A stretch of 64,000 nt of DNA from Oscillospiraceae bacterium (GTDB lineage Bacteria; Bacillota; Clostridia; Oscillospirales; Oscillospiraceae): contig CAJTCG010000013.1 in assembly GCA_910574635.1 (NCBI GenBank), positions 7,250-71,249 on the forward strand, read 5' to 3'. A program made the position numbers and the translations under genes. The notes beneath the pieces are model-generated. The model did no database searches. It saw nothing but the letters and a program-made list of their open reading frames with translations, and had not been told where the DNA came from. Below are positions 8,859-17,127 of the stretch, one piece after another. The stretch's first letter is position 1, and each line of letters begins with the position of its first letter.

Positions 8859-9451
8859 AACTGAAACTGGCCTCGCCGGAGCAGGTGGCGATGGTTTACG
8901 AACGGGACTTGAAGCCCTCCTTCCCCCCGTCGGAGCTGAAACCCCTGGCCAACATCCAGGCCATGTGCCGGGACGGCTGCTACCAGCCCTGGTGCCTCTT
9001 TGACGGGGAGGAGATTGCGGGGGAGTGCTTCCTCTGGCTGGGCCGCCCCGGCTGGGCGCTGCTGGACTACCTCTGCGTGGCGGAGGACCGCCGGAACAGC
9101 GGCGCGGGGGCCTTGATGCTGAAGCTTTTGCGCCAGGCGGAGGGGGACACGGTTATTTTGGTGGAGAGCGAGGCCCCCGTCCACGCCCCGGACCCGGCGA
9201 TGGCGGAGCGCCGCCTGGGGTTTTACGCCCGGAACGGGCTGCGCACCGCCGGGTACGACACGGACGTGTTCGGCGCCCACTACAAGACCCTGTACCTCTC
9301 CGAGGGGCCTGTGCCGGACGGGCGGCTGATGGAGGAGAACCGCTTCATCTACCGGGACCGCTTCCCCAAGGAGAAGTATGAGCGCTACGTCCGCATTCCC
9401 CGGGACCCGGCGGCGGGACCCATTCGCCAGGTTCCCTGGAATGAAGACTGA
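8855..9451 (+). CDS. GNAT family N-acetyltransferase
   Basis: A 198-aa protein with a GNAT core: strand-loop segment WALLDYLCVAEDRRNSGAGALMLKLL, in which RRNSGAG is the acetyl-CoA pyrophosphate loop, followed by YARNGLRTAGYD. The C-terminal 60 residues (ENRFIYRDRFPKEKYERYV) are not typical of RimI. The start overlaps the rimI stop (ATGA). The substrate is unknown; its position between rimI and tsaD suggests only co-expression. Confidence 0.75.
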   Translation: MKLKLASPEQVAMVYERDLKPSFPPSELKPLANIQAMCRDGCYQPWCLFDGEEIAGECFLWLGRPGWALLDYLCVAEDRRNSGAGALMLKLLRQAEGDTVILVESEAPVHAPDPAMAERRLGFYARNGLRTAGYDTDVFGAHYKTLYLSEGPVPDGRLMEENRFIYRDRFPKEKYERYVRIPRDPAAGPIRQVPWNED

Positions 9452-9460
9452 GGGAGGGAC

Positions 9461-10486
9461 ATGATGAAAATTCTTGGTTTTGAGTCCTCCTGTGACGAAA
9501 CCGCCGTGGCGGTGGTGGAGGACGGACGGACCGTGCTGTCCGACGCCATCGCCTCCCAGGTGGAGATTCACGCCCTGTACGGCGGCGTGGTGCCGGAGAT
9601 TGCCTCCCGGAAGCATGTGGAGGCCATCGCCGCCCTGACGGAAAAGGCTCTGGCGGACGCGGGCTGTACCCGCGGCGATATCGACGCGGTGGCGGTGACC
9701 TACGCGCCGGGGCTTATCGGCGCGGTGCTGGTGGGGCTGAGCTTCGCCAAGTCCGCCGCCCTGGGGCTGGGGGTCCCGTTGATTCCTGTTCACCATATCC
9801 GGGGCCATATTGCCGCCAACTACCTGGCCTTCCCCGAGCTGGAGCCCCCCTTTCTGGCCCTGGCCATCTCCGGGGGGAACACCCTGCTCATCGACGTGGC
9901 GGGCTATACGGATATGAAAATATTGGGAGGCACCCGGGACGACGCGGCGGGGGAGTGTTTTGACAAGGCGGCCCGGGTGCTGGGGCTGTCCTATCCTGGG
10001 GGGAAGCCCATTGATGAGCTGGCCCGGCAGTCGGCGGGCGGCGTGTATCACCTGCCCCACGCCCAGGTGGACGGCGCGCCCCTGGACATGAGCTTTTCCG
10101 GACTGAAAACAGCGGTGGTGAACCTGGCCCACCACGCGGAGCAGGTGGGGGAGCCCCTGGACCGGGGAGCCCTGGCCCGGGACTTCACCCAGGCCGTCAG
10201 CGATACCCTGGTGCCCCGGGCTATGGAGGCGGTCCGGCTGGCGGGGCGGGGAACCCTTGTGGCCGCCGGAGGCGTAGCCGCCAATTCCATCGTGCGGGCG
10301 GATCTGGAGCGGGCCTGCCGGGAGGCGGGGATCAAGCTGTACCTGCCGCCCCTGCGCCTCTGCGGGGACAACGGGGCCATGATTGCCGCCCAGGGCTATT
10401 ACGAGTTCCTGGCGGGTCATACGGCAGGAATGGAACTGAACGCCTACGCCACCCGGGACATTTCCGAGGAGCTGAAAAACGCGTGA
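9461..10486 (+). CDS. tsaD: tRNA N6-threonylcarbamoyladenosine transferase TsaD
   Basis: A 341-aa TsaD/Kae1/Gcp protein, the catalytic partner that transfers threonylcarbamoyl from threonylcarbamoyl-AMP to A37 of ANN-decoding tRNAs. Seen are FESSCDETAVAVV at the N-terminus, the metal-binding HHIRGH, AISGGNTLL, GECFDKAARVLGL and GGVAANSIVR. GAGGGAGG lies just before tandem ATG codons at 9461 and 9464. It is the last gene of the run starting at polA and ends at a hairpin that includes its stop codon. Confidence 0.96.
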   Translation: MMKILGFESSCDETAVAVVEDGRTVLSDAIASQVEIHALYGGVVPEIASRKHVEAIAALTEKALADAGCTRGDIDAVAVTYAPGLIGAVLVGLSFAKSAALGLGVPLIPVHHIRGHIAANYLAFPELEPPFLALAISGGNTLLIDVAGYTDMKILGGTRDDAAGECFDKAARVLGLSYPGGKPIDELARQSAGGVYHLPHAQVDGAPLDMSFSGLKTAVVNLAHHAEQVGEPLDRGALARDFTQAVSDTLVPRAMEAVRLAGRGTLVAAGGVAANSIVRADLERACREAGIKLYLPPLRLCGDNGAMIAAQGYYEFLAGHTAGMELNAYATRDISEELKNA

Positions 10487-10513
10487 GGGGATACTCCCTT
10501 CACGCGCTTTTTC
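10480..10513 (+). terminator. Terminator after tsaD
   Basis: A stem pairs CGCGTGA-GGG with CCCTTCACGCG (one bulge) and is followed by CTTTTTC. It covers the tsaD stop codon and separates tsaD from the convergent MGMT-like gene. Confidence 0.7.
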
Positions 10514-10830
10514 TACCCCTCCAGGGGGTCCCATTGGCACAGCGCCAAGTCCACCGTGCCGTCCGGCCGGAAGGCCGCGCCCTCCGCCTCCAGCAGGGCC
10601 CGCTGGGTTCCGGGGGCGTACAGGTCAAAGGCGGCCTTGGTGCCTCCCAGGCGGTCCACCACCCGGTGGCAGGGGACGGAGGGGTCCTGACAGCCCGCCA
10701 TGGCGCAGCCCACCGCCCGGGCACAGCGTGGCCTCCCCGCCAGATGGGCAATCTGCCCATAGGTAGCCACCTTCCCGGCGGGAATCCGGCGGACAATCTC
10801 CCGGAAGGCGGCAAAGGTTTCCCCCCTCAC
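10513..10830 (-). CDS. MGMT-like DNA-binding domain protein
   Basis: About 105 aa covering only the C-terminal DNA-binding/active-site domain of O6-alkylguanine-DNA alkyltransferases. It has IPAGKVATYGQIA, GRPRCARAVGCAM and VPCHRVV; the nucleophilic Cys of PCHR is kept, unlike classical alkyltransferase-like (Atl) proteins, where it is replaced. No N-terminal Ada-like domain is present. The chosen start is a GTG at 10830 that overlaps the stop of the upstream omega-amidase gene (GTGA), so the two are translationally coupled. It could repair O6-alkylguanine or flag it for nucleotide excision repair. Confidence 0.82.
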   Translation of the reverse strand: MRGETFAAFREIVRRIPAGKVATYGQIAHLAGRPRCARAVGCAMAGCQDPSVPCHRVVDRLGGTKAAFDLYAPGTQRALLEAEGAAFRPDGTVDLALCQWDPLEG

Positions 10831-11642
10831 CGCTGCCGCACCTCGTAGAGGTCCGTCCGCCGGGCGGAGAGAATGGGGAGCTGGCGGCGGACGGACTCCA
10901 CCCGGCGGAGGTTCAGATCGGCGTACAGCGTGGCCTCCCCGGACCCGGCCTGGCAGAGAATGCTGCCCCAGGGGTCCACGGCGATGGAATGCCCGTAGGC
11001 CACATAAGAGGCCGTCTCGTCCCGGGCGGGGGAGACCCCCACGGTGAAGCACTGGTTGTCCACCGCCCGCTGGCGGAAAAGGAGCTCCCAGTGGGCGGGG
11101 CCGGTGGTCATATTGAAGGCGGCGGGGACGAAGATGCACCTGGCCCCCCGGAGGCACATGCACCGGGCCAGCTCCGCAAACCGGAAGTCGAAGCAGACGC
11201 AAAGGCCCATGGGGCCGAACTCCGTCTCGAAGGTGGTGACGGCATTTCCCGGGGAAAGGACGTCGGACTCCCGGAAGCGCTGGCCCCCCTCCACGTCGAT
11301 GTCGAAGAGGTGGGCCTTCCGGTGCTTTGCCAGAAGCTCTCCCTTCCGCCCGTAGACAAAGCTGGTGTTGTAGACCCGGTCCCCCTCCAGCTCTGGCAGG
11401 GAGCCGCCTACCACGTACAGCTCCAGTTCCGCCGCCAGGGCGGACAGGGCCCGCTGAACTTCTCCGCCCTCCGGTTCTCCGTAGGAGCGGAAGCAGGCGT
11501 TGTCATAGGGGCAGCAGAACATCTCCGGCAGGACGGCGATGTCCGCCCCCCGGGCCTTGGCCTCACGGAGGCGGAGGCAGGCGGTTTCCAGGTTTTCCGA
11601 TTTGTCCGCCGTGACGGGCATTTGAATCAGCGCGGCGCGCAT
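10827..11642 (-). CDS. Nitrilase-superfamily omega-amidase (Nit2-like)
   Basis: A 271-aa carbon-nitrogen hydrolase with the complete catalytic triad: Glu40 in LPEMF, Lys109 in HRKAHLFD and Cys150 in LCVCFDFRF. The stretch AAFNMTTGPAHWELLFRQRAVDNQ and SPARDETASYVAYGHS follow omega-amidases of the Nit2 type, which deamidate alpha-ketoglutaramate and alpha-ketosuccinamate left by glutamine or asparagine transaminases. The start at 11642 has GGGAGG upstream. It is divergent from yjbQ and shares its promoter DNA. Confidence 0.88.
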   Translation of the reverse strand: MRAALIQMPVTADKSENLETACLRLREAKARGADIAVLPEMFCCPYDNACFRSYGEPEGGEVQRALSALAAELELYVVGGSLPELEGDRVYNTSFVYGRKGELLAKHRKAHLFDIDVEGGQRFRESDVLSPGNAVTTFETEFGPMGLCVCFDFRFAELARCMCLRGARCIFVPAAFNMTTGPAHWELLFRQRAVDNQCFTVGVSPARDETASYVAYGHSIAVDPWGSILCQAGSGEATLYADLNLRRVESVRRQLPILSARRTDLYEVRQR

Positions 11643-11676
11643 GGACAGTCCTCCCTTTCGGATTGATACAATATGG

Positions 11677-11706
11677 ATTGTATCACAGGCCGAACCGTGA
11701 TACAAT
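11677..11706. promoter_or_regulatory. Symmetric overlapping divergent promoter
   Basis: ATTGTATCA (11677-11685) and TGATACAAT (11698-11706) form a 9-bp inverted repeat with a 12-bp spacer. Read on the plus strand it gives TTGTAT-N17-TACAAT towards yjbQ; read on the minus strand it gives the identical TTGTAT-N17-TACAAT towards the omega-amidase. Each -35 lies over the other's -10, so the two promoters should exclude each other. A further TGATACAAT copy at 11664-11672 extends the symmetry. Confidence 0.75.
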
Positions 11707-11733
11707 ACGAAAAACGAACAAGGAGGCCAAACC

Positions 11734-12186
11734 ATGGCAGTCTATACGGAGAAGAAAACCTACCAGACCAAGGCCCACATGGGCATGATCGACGTGACGG
11801 AGGATTTCCAGCACGCGGTTTCGGCGGCGTGCCGGGAGCACGGCATTTCCGCCGGGACGGTGACGGGCTTCACCACCGGGGGCGTGGCGGGGCTGACCAC
11901 CCTGGAGTTTGAGCCGGGGATGGTAAACCACGATTTGAAGGCGGCGCTGGATGTGTTTTCCCCTTACCTGGACGAGAAGGGACATGTGGTGCCCTACTGG
12001 CACCATGAGACCTGGCACGATGACAACGGCTCTTCCCATATCAAGGCGGCTCTGCTGTCCCCCTTCATCACCGTGCCCTTCGTGGACGGGAAGATCACCG
12101 TGGGGCCCTGGCAGAACCTGACCCTGGTGGAGTGCGACACAAGAAACCGGGTCCGGGACATCGTGTTTCAGGTGATGGGGGAGTAG
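11734..12186 (+). CDS. yjbQ: YjbQ/UPF0047 family protein
   Basis: A 150-aa protein of the YjbQ (UPF0047) family. The conserved features are the C-terminal SSHIKAALLSPFITVPFVDGKITVGPWQNLTLVECD and the metal-site His residues around WHHETWHDD. Some members show a weak thiamine-phosphate synthase activity, but the cellular role is unsettled. AAGGAGG precedes the ATG. It is monocistronic between the symmetric promoter and a strong terminator. Confidence 0.88.
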   Translation: MAVYTEKKTYQTKAHMGMIDVTEDFQHAVSAACREHGISAGTVTGFTTGGVAGLTTLEFEPGMVNHDLKAALDVFSPYLDEKGHVVPYWHHETWHDDNGSSHIKAALLSPFITVPFVDGKITVGPWQNLTLVECDTRNRVRDIVFQVMGE

Positions 12187-12239
12187 GCCGTGGGACGGGA
12201 GAATCGTGGGCGGATTCCTTTGGCAATACGGTAAAGAGC

Positions 12240-12272
12240 GGCGGCGGGAAGATTCCCGCCGCCGTCTTTTTT
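12240..12272 (+). terminator. Bidirectional terminator, yjbQ / M56 gene
   Basis: An 11-bp perfect GC-rich stem (12240-12250 with 12253-12263), a 2-nt loop and a run of seven T after GTC. It lies between convergent genes. Confidence 0.9.
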
Positions 12273-12277
12273 ACAGT

Positions 12278-15200
12278 TCAGTCTGCCGCTTCATACCATT
12301 CGTACACGAAGTCATAGATGGAAGGGCCTTCCACTTTGGGCTGGACCCGGAACCAGAAGGTTTGATTGTTCTGCCGGAGCCCTACAAGCGTATTGTGAGG
12401 GTTGAAAGCGAAACTTTGCCGGCGGTCCGGGGAGGACAGTTCCAGCATATCGGGGGAGTGGGAGTAATAGCCCGGAGCCAGAGCCCATTCGTAGTTTTCC
12501 GTAAAGGCTGCTGCTTGGTCAAGCTGACCGGCATTCACCGTGCGGGTCTTTACGTTTTCCTCCCCTTGGGTGAAGAGGGAAAAGAGCGCAGCGCCATCAG
12601 ATAACATCTCATCCAGCGTCTCTTGAATGGGGATGCTCTGGCCCTCCGCGATCTCATACCAGGACTGCGCCAGATGGAAAATGGACGGCGTTCCAGGCGT
12701 GGGCTCCGCCCGAAGCCAAACGGATTCCTGGCGGCCAAGATGGCGGGTGTTGAGCAGGACCAACTCGCTTTCCGGCCAGAAGCGGAGGCTCAATTCCCCG
12801 CCGGGGCTCATCATCAGCAGGGACCCGGCGGGCATGCTGCCGGGGTCTTCGGCATAGCTCCAGAGATACTTGTCCGTAAATTCCCCGATCCAGTCCGACA
12901 GGGCCTGGGGGGCTACGTCGTACCGTCCGCCCCCTTCGGAGGCCAGCAGGGTCGTGTTGATGGTATCCCCCTCCATGAGACGGTCCATCACCGCCTGGGC
13001 TAGATTGGCGGCAGAGGCGATGGAAGTCTCCGCCTGGAGCGTGGCGGTGCCCAAGTAGATGATGTCCGAGGGCGGCATCTCCCGGAGTTTTTCCCGGACC
13101 AGCTCCTCAGAAAGGACGAGGCTGCCCTCCTGTTGGAAGCTGTAAAGATACACGAAGTCCGCGTAAGAAATCTCGTCCGAAGAGTTCCATGAGGGGACCA
13201 GGAACAGCAGATAGAGGTTCTCGGAGGAGGGAGCGGCCCAGTGGTCCTGTACCCCCTCGCCCAGCGCCGGGGCGTCCTGGAGCTCCGGCGTGTGGAACTC
13301 ATAGGAAACCTGCTTGAAGACGTAGAACTTCCCGTCCACCTCCAGCCCGCGGCTTTCGCCGATATTGGTGATCCGCCAGTCGTCGTAGAAAAGGGCGCTG
13401 TCCAGGCGGGAGGCGTGGAACCGCTCCTCCACCGCCGTCAGGGCGGCGTCCTTGACGGTGAACTCCTCGTCGAACCACTCGATCATGTGGTCCGTGAAAT
13501 GCCGTTGGTCGTTGTAAATCAGGAGATTCTCCCCGTCGAAGTACAGCGTCCGGTACTGATAAGACGGGTCCGAGGATACCTGGGCCCGGAAGGGCATGGA
13601 GCGTGTGGCGGGGTCCCAGCCGTCGAACCGGAAGGCCGTACCTGTGGGCCAGACGGTCCACAGCAGGGGCCGCAGGTCCGCCTTGCAGTACTTCCCGTCC
13701 CGGCGGAAGTAAAAGTGGTCGGCGTACATGTCATTGGAAACCAGCTCATCCACGCCGTCGCCGTCCAGGTCCATGCGCTGGGGATAGTCCTCCATCCGAG
13801 CCAGGAGAACGGGCCAGCCCTCCTCGTTCAAATAGTAGTATTCGTGGGTGACGGTCCGGGGTCCGTCGTTGGCGTTGTAGGTGATGCAAAAGCCGTCGTG
13901 GCCCAGGAGATTGCGGAACAGGGAGGCGCTGTACTTCCCGCCCGCGCCGGGGCGGAAGGACCAGAAGGGCTGGGGAAAGGAGCTTCTGGCCATATGCTGC
14001 ACTCCGGCGAAGACCTCGCCGCCCATGGCGGAGTCCCCGCCCTCAAAGAACATCAGCCCGTAGTCTCCCAGGACGTGGTCCGGGTCCTCCAGGCCCCCCA
14101 GCATCTTCGGGGAGCCATAGGGGAAGGGAAGCGCCTCCGCCTCTTGGGGCTCATAGGGCTCCAGGCCGTCCAGGGGGATGGTGACGGCGGCGTTCCAGCC
14201 GGGGCGGTCCGCCGGTTTCAGGCTCTCGCAGGAAAGGACCGTCTCCCGGACACGGTCGATTACCTGATTCATCAGGGACATGCCCTCGGTCCGGCCCTGC
14301 TTTATCTCCGGGGCCCAGTCGGGGCGGCTGATGCCATACTGATACTGCCCGTCGCTGCCCAAAATCTCCATGTTTCTGGACAGGTAATCCGGCTCCAAAT
14401 CGAGCTGGTAGAGGGAACAGAGCCAGCCCATGGGGTCCGAGAGGCTGGCGGACAGGGAGTAGGACATCCCCCAGTAGACCCGCAGCAGCTCGCCGTCCTC
14501 CAGGTCGAAATGCTCCGGCGGGTTCTCCGGGGTGTAGACGACCAGCTTGGACATAATGCCGCCGTCCGGTCCGCCGTAGTTTTCCAGCTCCTCTGCCAGA
14601 GTGGACACGGCCTCGTCCACGTCGTGGAAGCGGGCCGGTTCGGGGGCCGGGGTTTTGGCCCCGGTGAAGGTGACGGCACACACCAGCGCCGCCAGGGCCA
14701 CGGCGGCGAAGAGGGCCCGGCCCAGATAGACCGGGTTCTCCGCCACGCGGGTGATCCGGTCCTTGAGCTGGCGCTTCCCCGCCGTCATGGTGGTGGCGGA
14801 GAGAAGGGGATTCGCCGGGGCTTTCCGCACGGGGATGAGGGAGAGAAGCGTCCGGCCATAGGGCACCCGCTCCGCCTCCCCCAGCCGCCGGAGGGCCCCC
14901 TCGTCACAGGCCAGCTCGCAGTCCGTCCGGGAGGCCAGGGCCGCCCACCAGACCAGGGGGTCGAACCAGTAGACCGTCAGGCACACGGCCCGGAGCAGGG
15001 ACCAGAGGGGGTCCAGGTGCCGGGCGTGGGTCTCCTCATGAGCCAGGACGTGCCGGAGGCGGTCCGGGCTTTGGAGGGCGGCGGGGGTCAGGTAAATGGC
15101 GGGGCGGAACAGCCCGAAGAGGCAGGGGGAGGGGAGGCCCTCCTCCACCAGATAGACCCGGCGGGGGGAGCCCTCCACGGGATAGGGCCTCCGGGCCCTG

Positions 15201-15682
15201 CGGAGCTTTCGCCAGAAGAGAAGATTGGAGAGGACCAGCCAGCAGGCCATGACGGCACAGCCGGCGTACCAGATAGGGGGCAGAAGGTCCGACAGGGCAA
15301 TCTGCCGCTGATAGGTCCCAACGCCTTCCGCCGGGTTTCCCATGGCATCCTGGTAGTCAAAAGCGTAGGTGCTGTCCGGCGTGGCGGGGCCGATGGCCAC
15401 CGGCGGAGCGTTGTGCGCTCCGTAAAGATAGCCGCCGTCCGCCCTCCAGGTTGTTACGGAGTCCGGCGCAATGTACAGGGCCTCCACCCGGTCCGCCGCG
15501 GGCTTCGCCGCCGTCAGCAGGCTGAAGCCCGCCGCCGGGAGGTTCACCGGCACCAGCAGCCGCAGCAGCACCAGCCCCCAGAGGGCGTACTGGGCCCGGC
15601 GGGAGAGGACCTTCCGAAACAGCCGCCGGAGGGCCAGCAGCGCCAGGATCAGCGCCGAGGAGGTCAGAAGGATTTCCTTCAT
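12278..15682 (-). CDS. BlaR1/MecR1-like M56 membrane protease with very long extracytoplasmic region
   Basis: A 1134-aa protein. The first 340 residues look like the M56 receptor-protease core: N-terminal helices, the zinc motif HEETH at 215-219 with a likely third ligand Glu256 in DCELACDE, and a final helix near 320-340. The remaining roughly 790 residues, expected outside the cell, are not a penicillin-binding sensor. They include a calcium-loop-like DLDGDGVDEL segment, and the last 200 residues contain a duplicated unit ending in SIFHLAQSWYE and SIYDFVYEWYE. The start overlaps the upstream blaI stop (ATGA). The M56 family senses a ligand and cleaves its cognate BlaI; the ligand here is unknown. 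Confidence 0.85.
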   Translation of the reverse strand: MKEILLTSSALILALLALRRLFRKVLSRRAQYALWGLVLLRLLVPVNLPAAGFSLLTAAKPAADRVEALYIAPDSVTTWRADGGYLYGAHNAPPVAIGPATPDSTYAFDYQDAMGNPAEGVGTYQRQIALSDLLPPIWYAGCAVMACWLVLSNLLFWRKLRRARRPYPVEGSPRRVYLVEEGLPSPCLFGLFRPAIYLTPAALQSPDRLRHVLAHEETHARHLDPLWSLLRAVCLTVYWFDPLVWWAALASRTDCELACDEGALRRLGEAERVPYGRTLLSLIPVRKAPANPLLSATTMTAGKRQLKDRITRVAENPVYLGRALFAAVALAALVCAVTFTGAKTPAPEPARFHDVDEAVSTLAEELENYGGPDGGIMSKLVVYTPENPPEHFDLEDGELLRVYWGMSYSLSASLSDPMGWLCSLYQLDLEPDYLSRNMEILGSDGQYQYGISRPDWAPEIKQGRTEGMSLMNQVIDRVRETVLSCESLKPADRPGWNAAVTIPLDGLEPYEPQEAEALPFPYGSPKMLGGLEDPDHVLGDYGLMFFEGGDSAMGGEVFAGVQHMARSSFPQPFWSFRPGAGGKYSASLFRNLLGHDGFCITYNANDGPRTVTHEYYYLNEEGWPVLLARMEDYPQRMDLDGDGVDELVSNDMYADHFYFRRDGKYCKADLRPLLWTVWPTGTAFRFDGWDPATRSMPFRAQVSSDPSYQYRTLYFDGENLLIYNDQRHFTDHMIEWFDEEFTVKDAALTAVEERFHASRLDSALFYDDWRITNIGESRGLEVDGKFYVFKQVSYEFHTPELQDAPALGEGVQDHWAAPSSENLYLLFLVPSWNSSDEISYADFVYLYSFQQEGSLVLSEELVREKLREMPPSDIIYLGTATLQAETSIASAANLAQAVMDRLMEGDTINTTLLASEGGGRYDVAPQALSDWIGEFTDKYLWSYAEDPGSMPAGSLLMMSPGGELSLRFWPESELVLLNTRHLGRQESVWLRAEPTPGTPSIFHLAQSWYEIAEGQSIPIQETLDEMLSDGAALFSLFTQGEENVKTRTVNAGQLDQAAAFTENYEWALAPGYYSHSPDMLELSSPDRRQSFAFNPHNTLVGLRQNNQTFWFRVQPKVEGPSIYDFVYEWYEAAD

Positions 15683-16056
15683 TTGTCCTCACCTCCCGCC
15701 TTATCCAGGATGGCGGACAGCTCGGCGATGTCCGATTCGGACAGCCGGCGGCTTTCCACCATGGCGCTCATCATCAGCCCCAGGCTGCCGCCGTAGACCT
15801 TGGAGAGGAAGCTCTCCGTCTCGTCCCTGGCGGCATCCTCCCGCCGGAGGGCGGGGTAGTAGCGCTTGGCCTTTCCGCCCTCCTCGTGGCGGACGGCCCC
15901 CTTGGCCTCCAGCCGGGAAAGCATGGTGATCACCGTGTTTTTGCTCCAGCCGGTCTCCTCCCGGAGAGCCGCCGTCAGCTCTGTGATGGTGCTGGGAGCG
16001 CGGTCCCACAGGCGGCGCATCAGCTTCCACTCGCTGTTGGAAAGTTCAATTTTCAT
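15679..16056 (-). CDS. BlaI/MecI/CopY family repressor
   Basis: A 125-aa winged-helix repressor. The N-terminal LSNSEWKLMRRLWDRAPSTITEL and the recognition region GWSKNTVITMLSRLEAKGAV are typical of BlaI, including the NTV-x-TxLxRLxxKG pattern; the C-terminal helices are for dimerisation. In the BlaR-BlaI system the paired M56 protease inactivates this repressor. GGGAGGTG precedes the ATG. Two matching 20-bp dyads overlap its promoter, which indicates autorepression of the two-gene operon. Confidence 0.92.
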   Translation of the reverse strand: MKIELSNSEWKLMRRLWDRAPSTITELTAALREETGWSKNTVITMLSRLEAKGAVRHEEGGKAKRYYPALRREDAARDETESFLSKVYGGSLGLMMSAMVESRRLSESDIAELSAILDKAGGEDK

Positions 16057-16075
16057 GAAAACACCTCCCTTGGTC

Positions 16076-16129
16076 AGGTATACGTCTGTCTACCTGAAGC
16101 GTAACAGAGAGGTAGACGTTTGTCAACCT
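16076..16129 (-). promoter_or_regulatory. blaI promoter with two 20-bp operators
   Basis: On the minus strand TTGACA (16121-16126) and TACGCT (16098-16103) are 17 bp apart. Two related dyads flank the -10: AGGTATACGTCTGTCTACCT (16076-16095) and AGGTAGACGTTTGTCAACCT (16110-16129), differing at a few positions, with centres 34 bp apart. The second covers the -35, the first lies around the start of transcription. They are the obvious binding sites for the encoded BlaI-type repressor. Confidence 0.8.
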
Positions 16130-16362
16130 CAAATTGGTTACAAAATGGAAACGCCCGCCGTCCAAGGACAGCGGGCGCCGATGCTTCAAGGGCCAGAGAG
16201 ACTATTTCCACTTTTTGCCGAAATTTCCAGAGTTTTCTTATGGATTTCGACAAAAAGCCGGAGCGGGACGTGCTATCATCAAATTTGAAAAGCCCGTCCC
16301 ATCCGGGGCCGGGGGCAAAAAATGGCGAATCAGATTTATTTTTGACAAAAGAGGGGAACGCT
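16130..16362. other. blaI-spoIIA intergenic region with a GC-rich hairpin
   Basis: Bases 16152-16177 form a strong stem (CGCCCGC with GCGGGCG, and GTCC with GGAC). It lacks a U-tail in the plus direction and has only a mixed T-rich tail in the minus direction. The rest carries the leader of the spoIIA operon; I looked for a sigma-H promoter (AGGA...GAAT) and found no clear match. Confidence 0.4.
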
Positions 16363-16668
16363 ATGGAAATCCTGGCAAAGAGCGCGGACCGGAATCTGCT
16401 GCTGGAGCTCAGCGGGGAGCTGGACCACCACGGGGCCCGGACCGCCCTCCGGGAGATGGAGGAGGCCCTGGACGCGGCCCTGCCCCGGAAGCTGGTGCTG
16501 GACCTGTCGGGAGTGACCTTTATGGACAGCTCCGGCATCGCGGTAATTCTCCGGGCCCGGCAGAAGATGCAGCTTCTGGACGGGGGGCTGCTGGTGCGGG
16601 GGGTGCCGCCCCAGGCCCGGCGGGTGCTGGAGGCCGCCGGGGTGAACCGGCTGGTGACGATCAAATAA
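16363..16668 (+). CDS. spoIIAA: Anti-sigma-F factor antagonist SpoIIAA
   Basis: A 101-aa STAS-domain protein. The phosphorylatable Ser lies in the FMDSSGIAVIL motif (Ser56/57). Dephosphorylated SpoIIAA binds SpoIIAB and frees sigma-F in the forespore. The start at 16363 has GAGGGG upstream; longer frames extend into the intergenic region without support. It is the first gene of the canonical spoIIA operon, 15 bp before spoIIAB. Confidence 0.95.
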   Translation: MEILAKSADRNLLLELSGELDHHGARTALREMEEALDAALPRKLVLDLSGVTFMDSSGIAVILRARQKMQLLDGGLLVRGVPPQARRVLEAAGVNRLVTIK

Positions 16669-16683
16669 GGAGGTTTTACATAC

Positions 16684-17127
16684 ATGAGGACCAAGGCAGT
16701 CAATGAGGTCACGATGGACTTTCCCAGCCAGAGCCGGAACGAGAGCTTCGCCCGCTCCGCCGCGGCCTGCTTCGCCGCCCAGATGGACCCTACCCTCAAC
16801 GAACTGGAGGACATCAAAACCGCCGTCAGCGAGGCGGTGACCAACGCCATCGTCCACGGCTACCCGGACGCCATCGGCGGCGTGACGCTGAAGCTGCGGG
16901 TGCTGGCGGGGAACGTGCTGGAGCTGACGGTAAAGGACCACGGCCGGGGCATCCCCGATGTGGACAAGGCCCGCCAGCCCATGTTTACCACCGGCGGGGA
17001 GGAGCGCAGCGGCATGGGCTTTACCATCATGGAGAGCTTCATGGATAAGGTGACGGTGCGGTCCGCCGTGAACAAGGGGACCACGGTGGTGATGCGGAAA
17101 AAGCTGGTCCCCCGCGTGAAGAAATGA
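16684..17127 (+). CDS. spoIIAB: Anti-sigma-F factor and kinase SpoIIAB
   Basis: A 147-aa GHKL-type Ser kinase that binds and inhibits sigma-F and phosphorylates SpoIIAA. The N box AVSEAVTNAIVHGYP (near residue 55) and the ATP-lid motifs DHGRGIPD and GMGFTIMESFMD are present. AAGGAGG lies before the ATG. The stop overlaps the sigF start (ATGA). Confidence 0.96.
   Translation: MRTKAVNEVTMDFPSQSRNESFARSAAACFAAQMDPTLNELEDIKTAVSEAVTNAIVHGYPDAIGGVTLKLRVLAGNVLELTVKDHGRGIPDVDKARQPMFTTGGEERSGMGFTIMESFMDKVTVRSAVNKGTTVVMRKKLVPRVKK

Noticed and set aside
13241-15796. An 851-aa open frame antisense to the M56 gene
   Set aside because: The sense frame has the HEETH site, membrane helices and coupling to blaI; the antisense product is low-complexity.
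16152-16177. Terminator between blaI and spoIIA
   Set aside because: The stem is strong but has no proper U-tail and lies upstream of both promoters; kept only as an unexplained hairpin.
16180-16362. Sigma-H promoter for the spoIIA operon
   Set aside because: Expected from Bacillus, but no AGGA box with a properly spaced GAAT was found.
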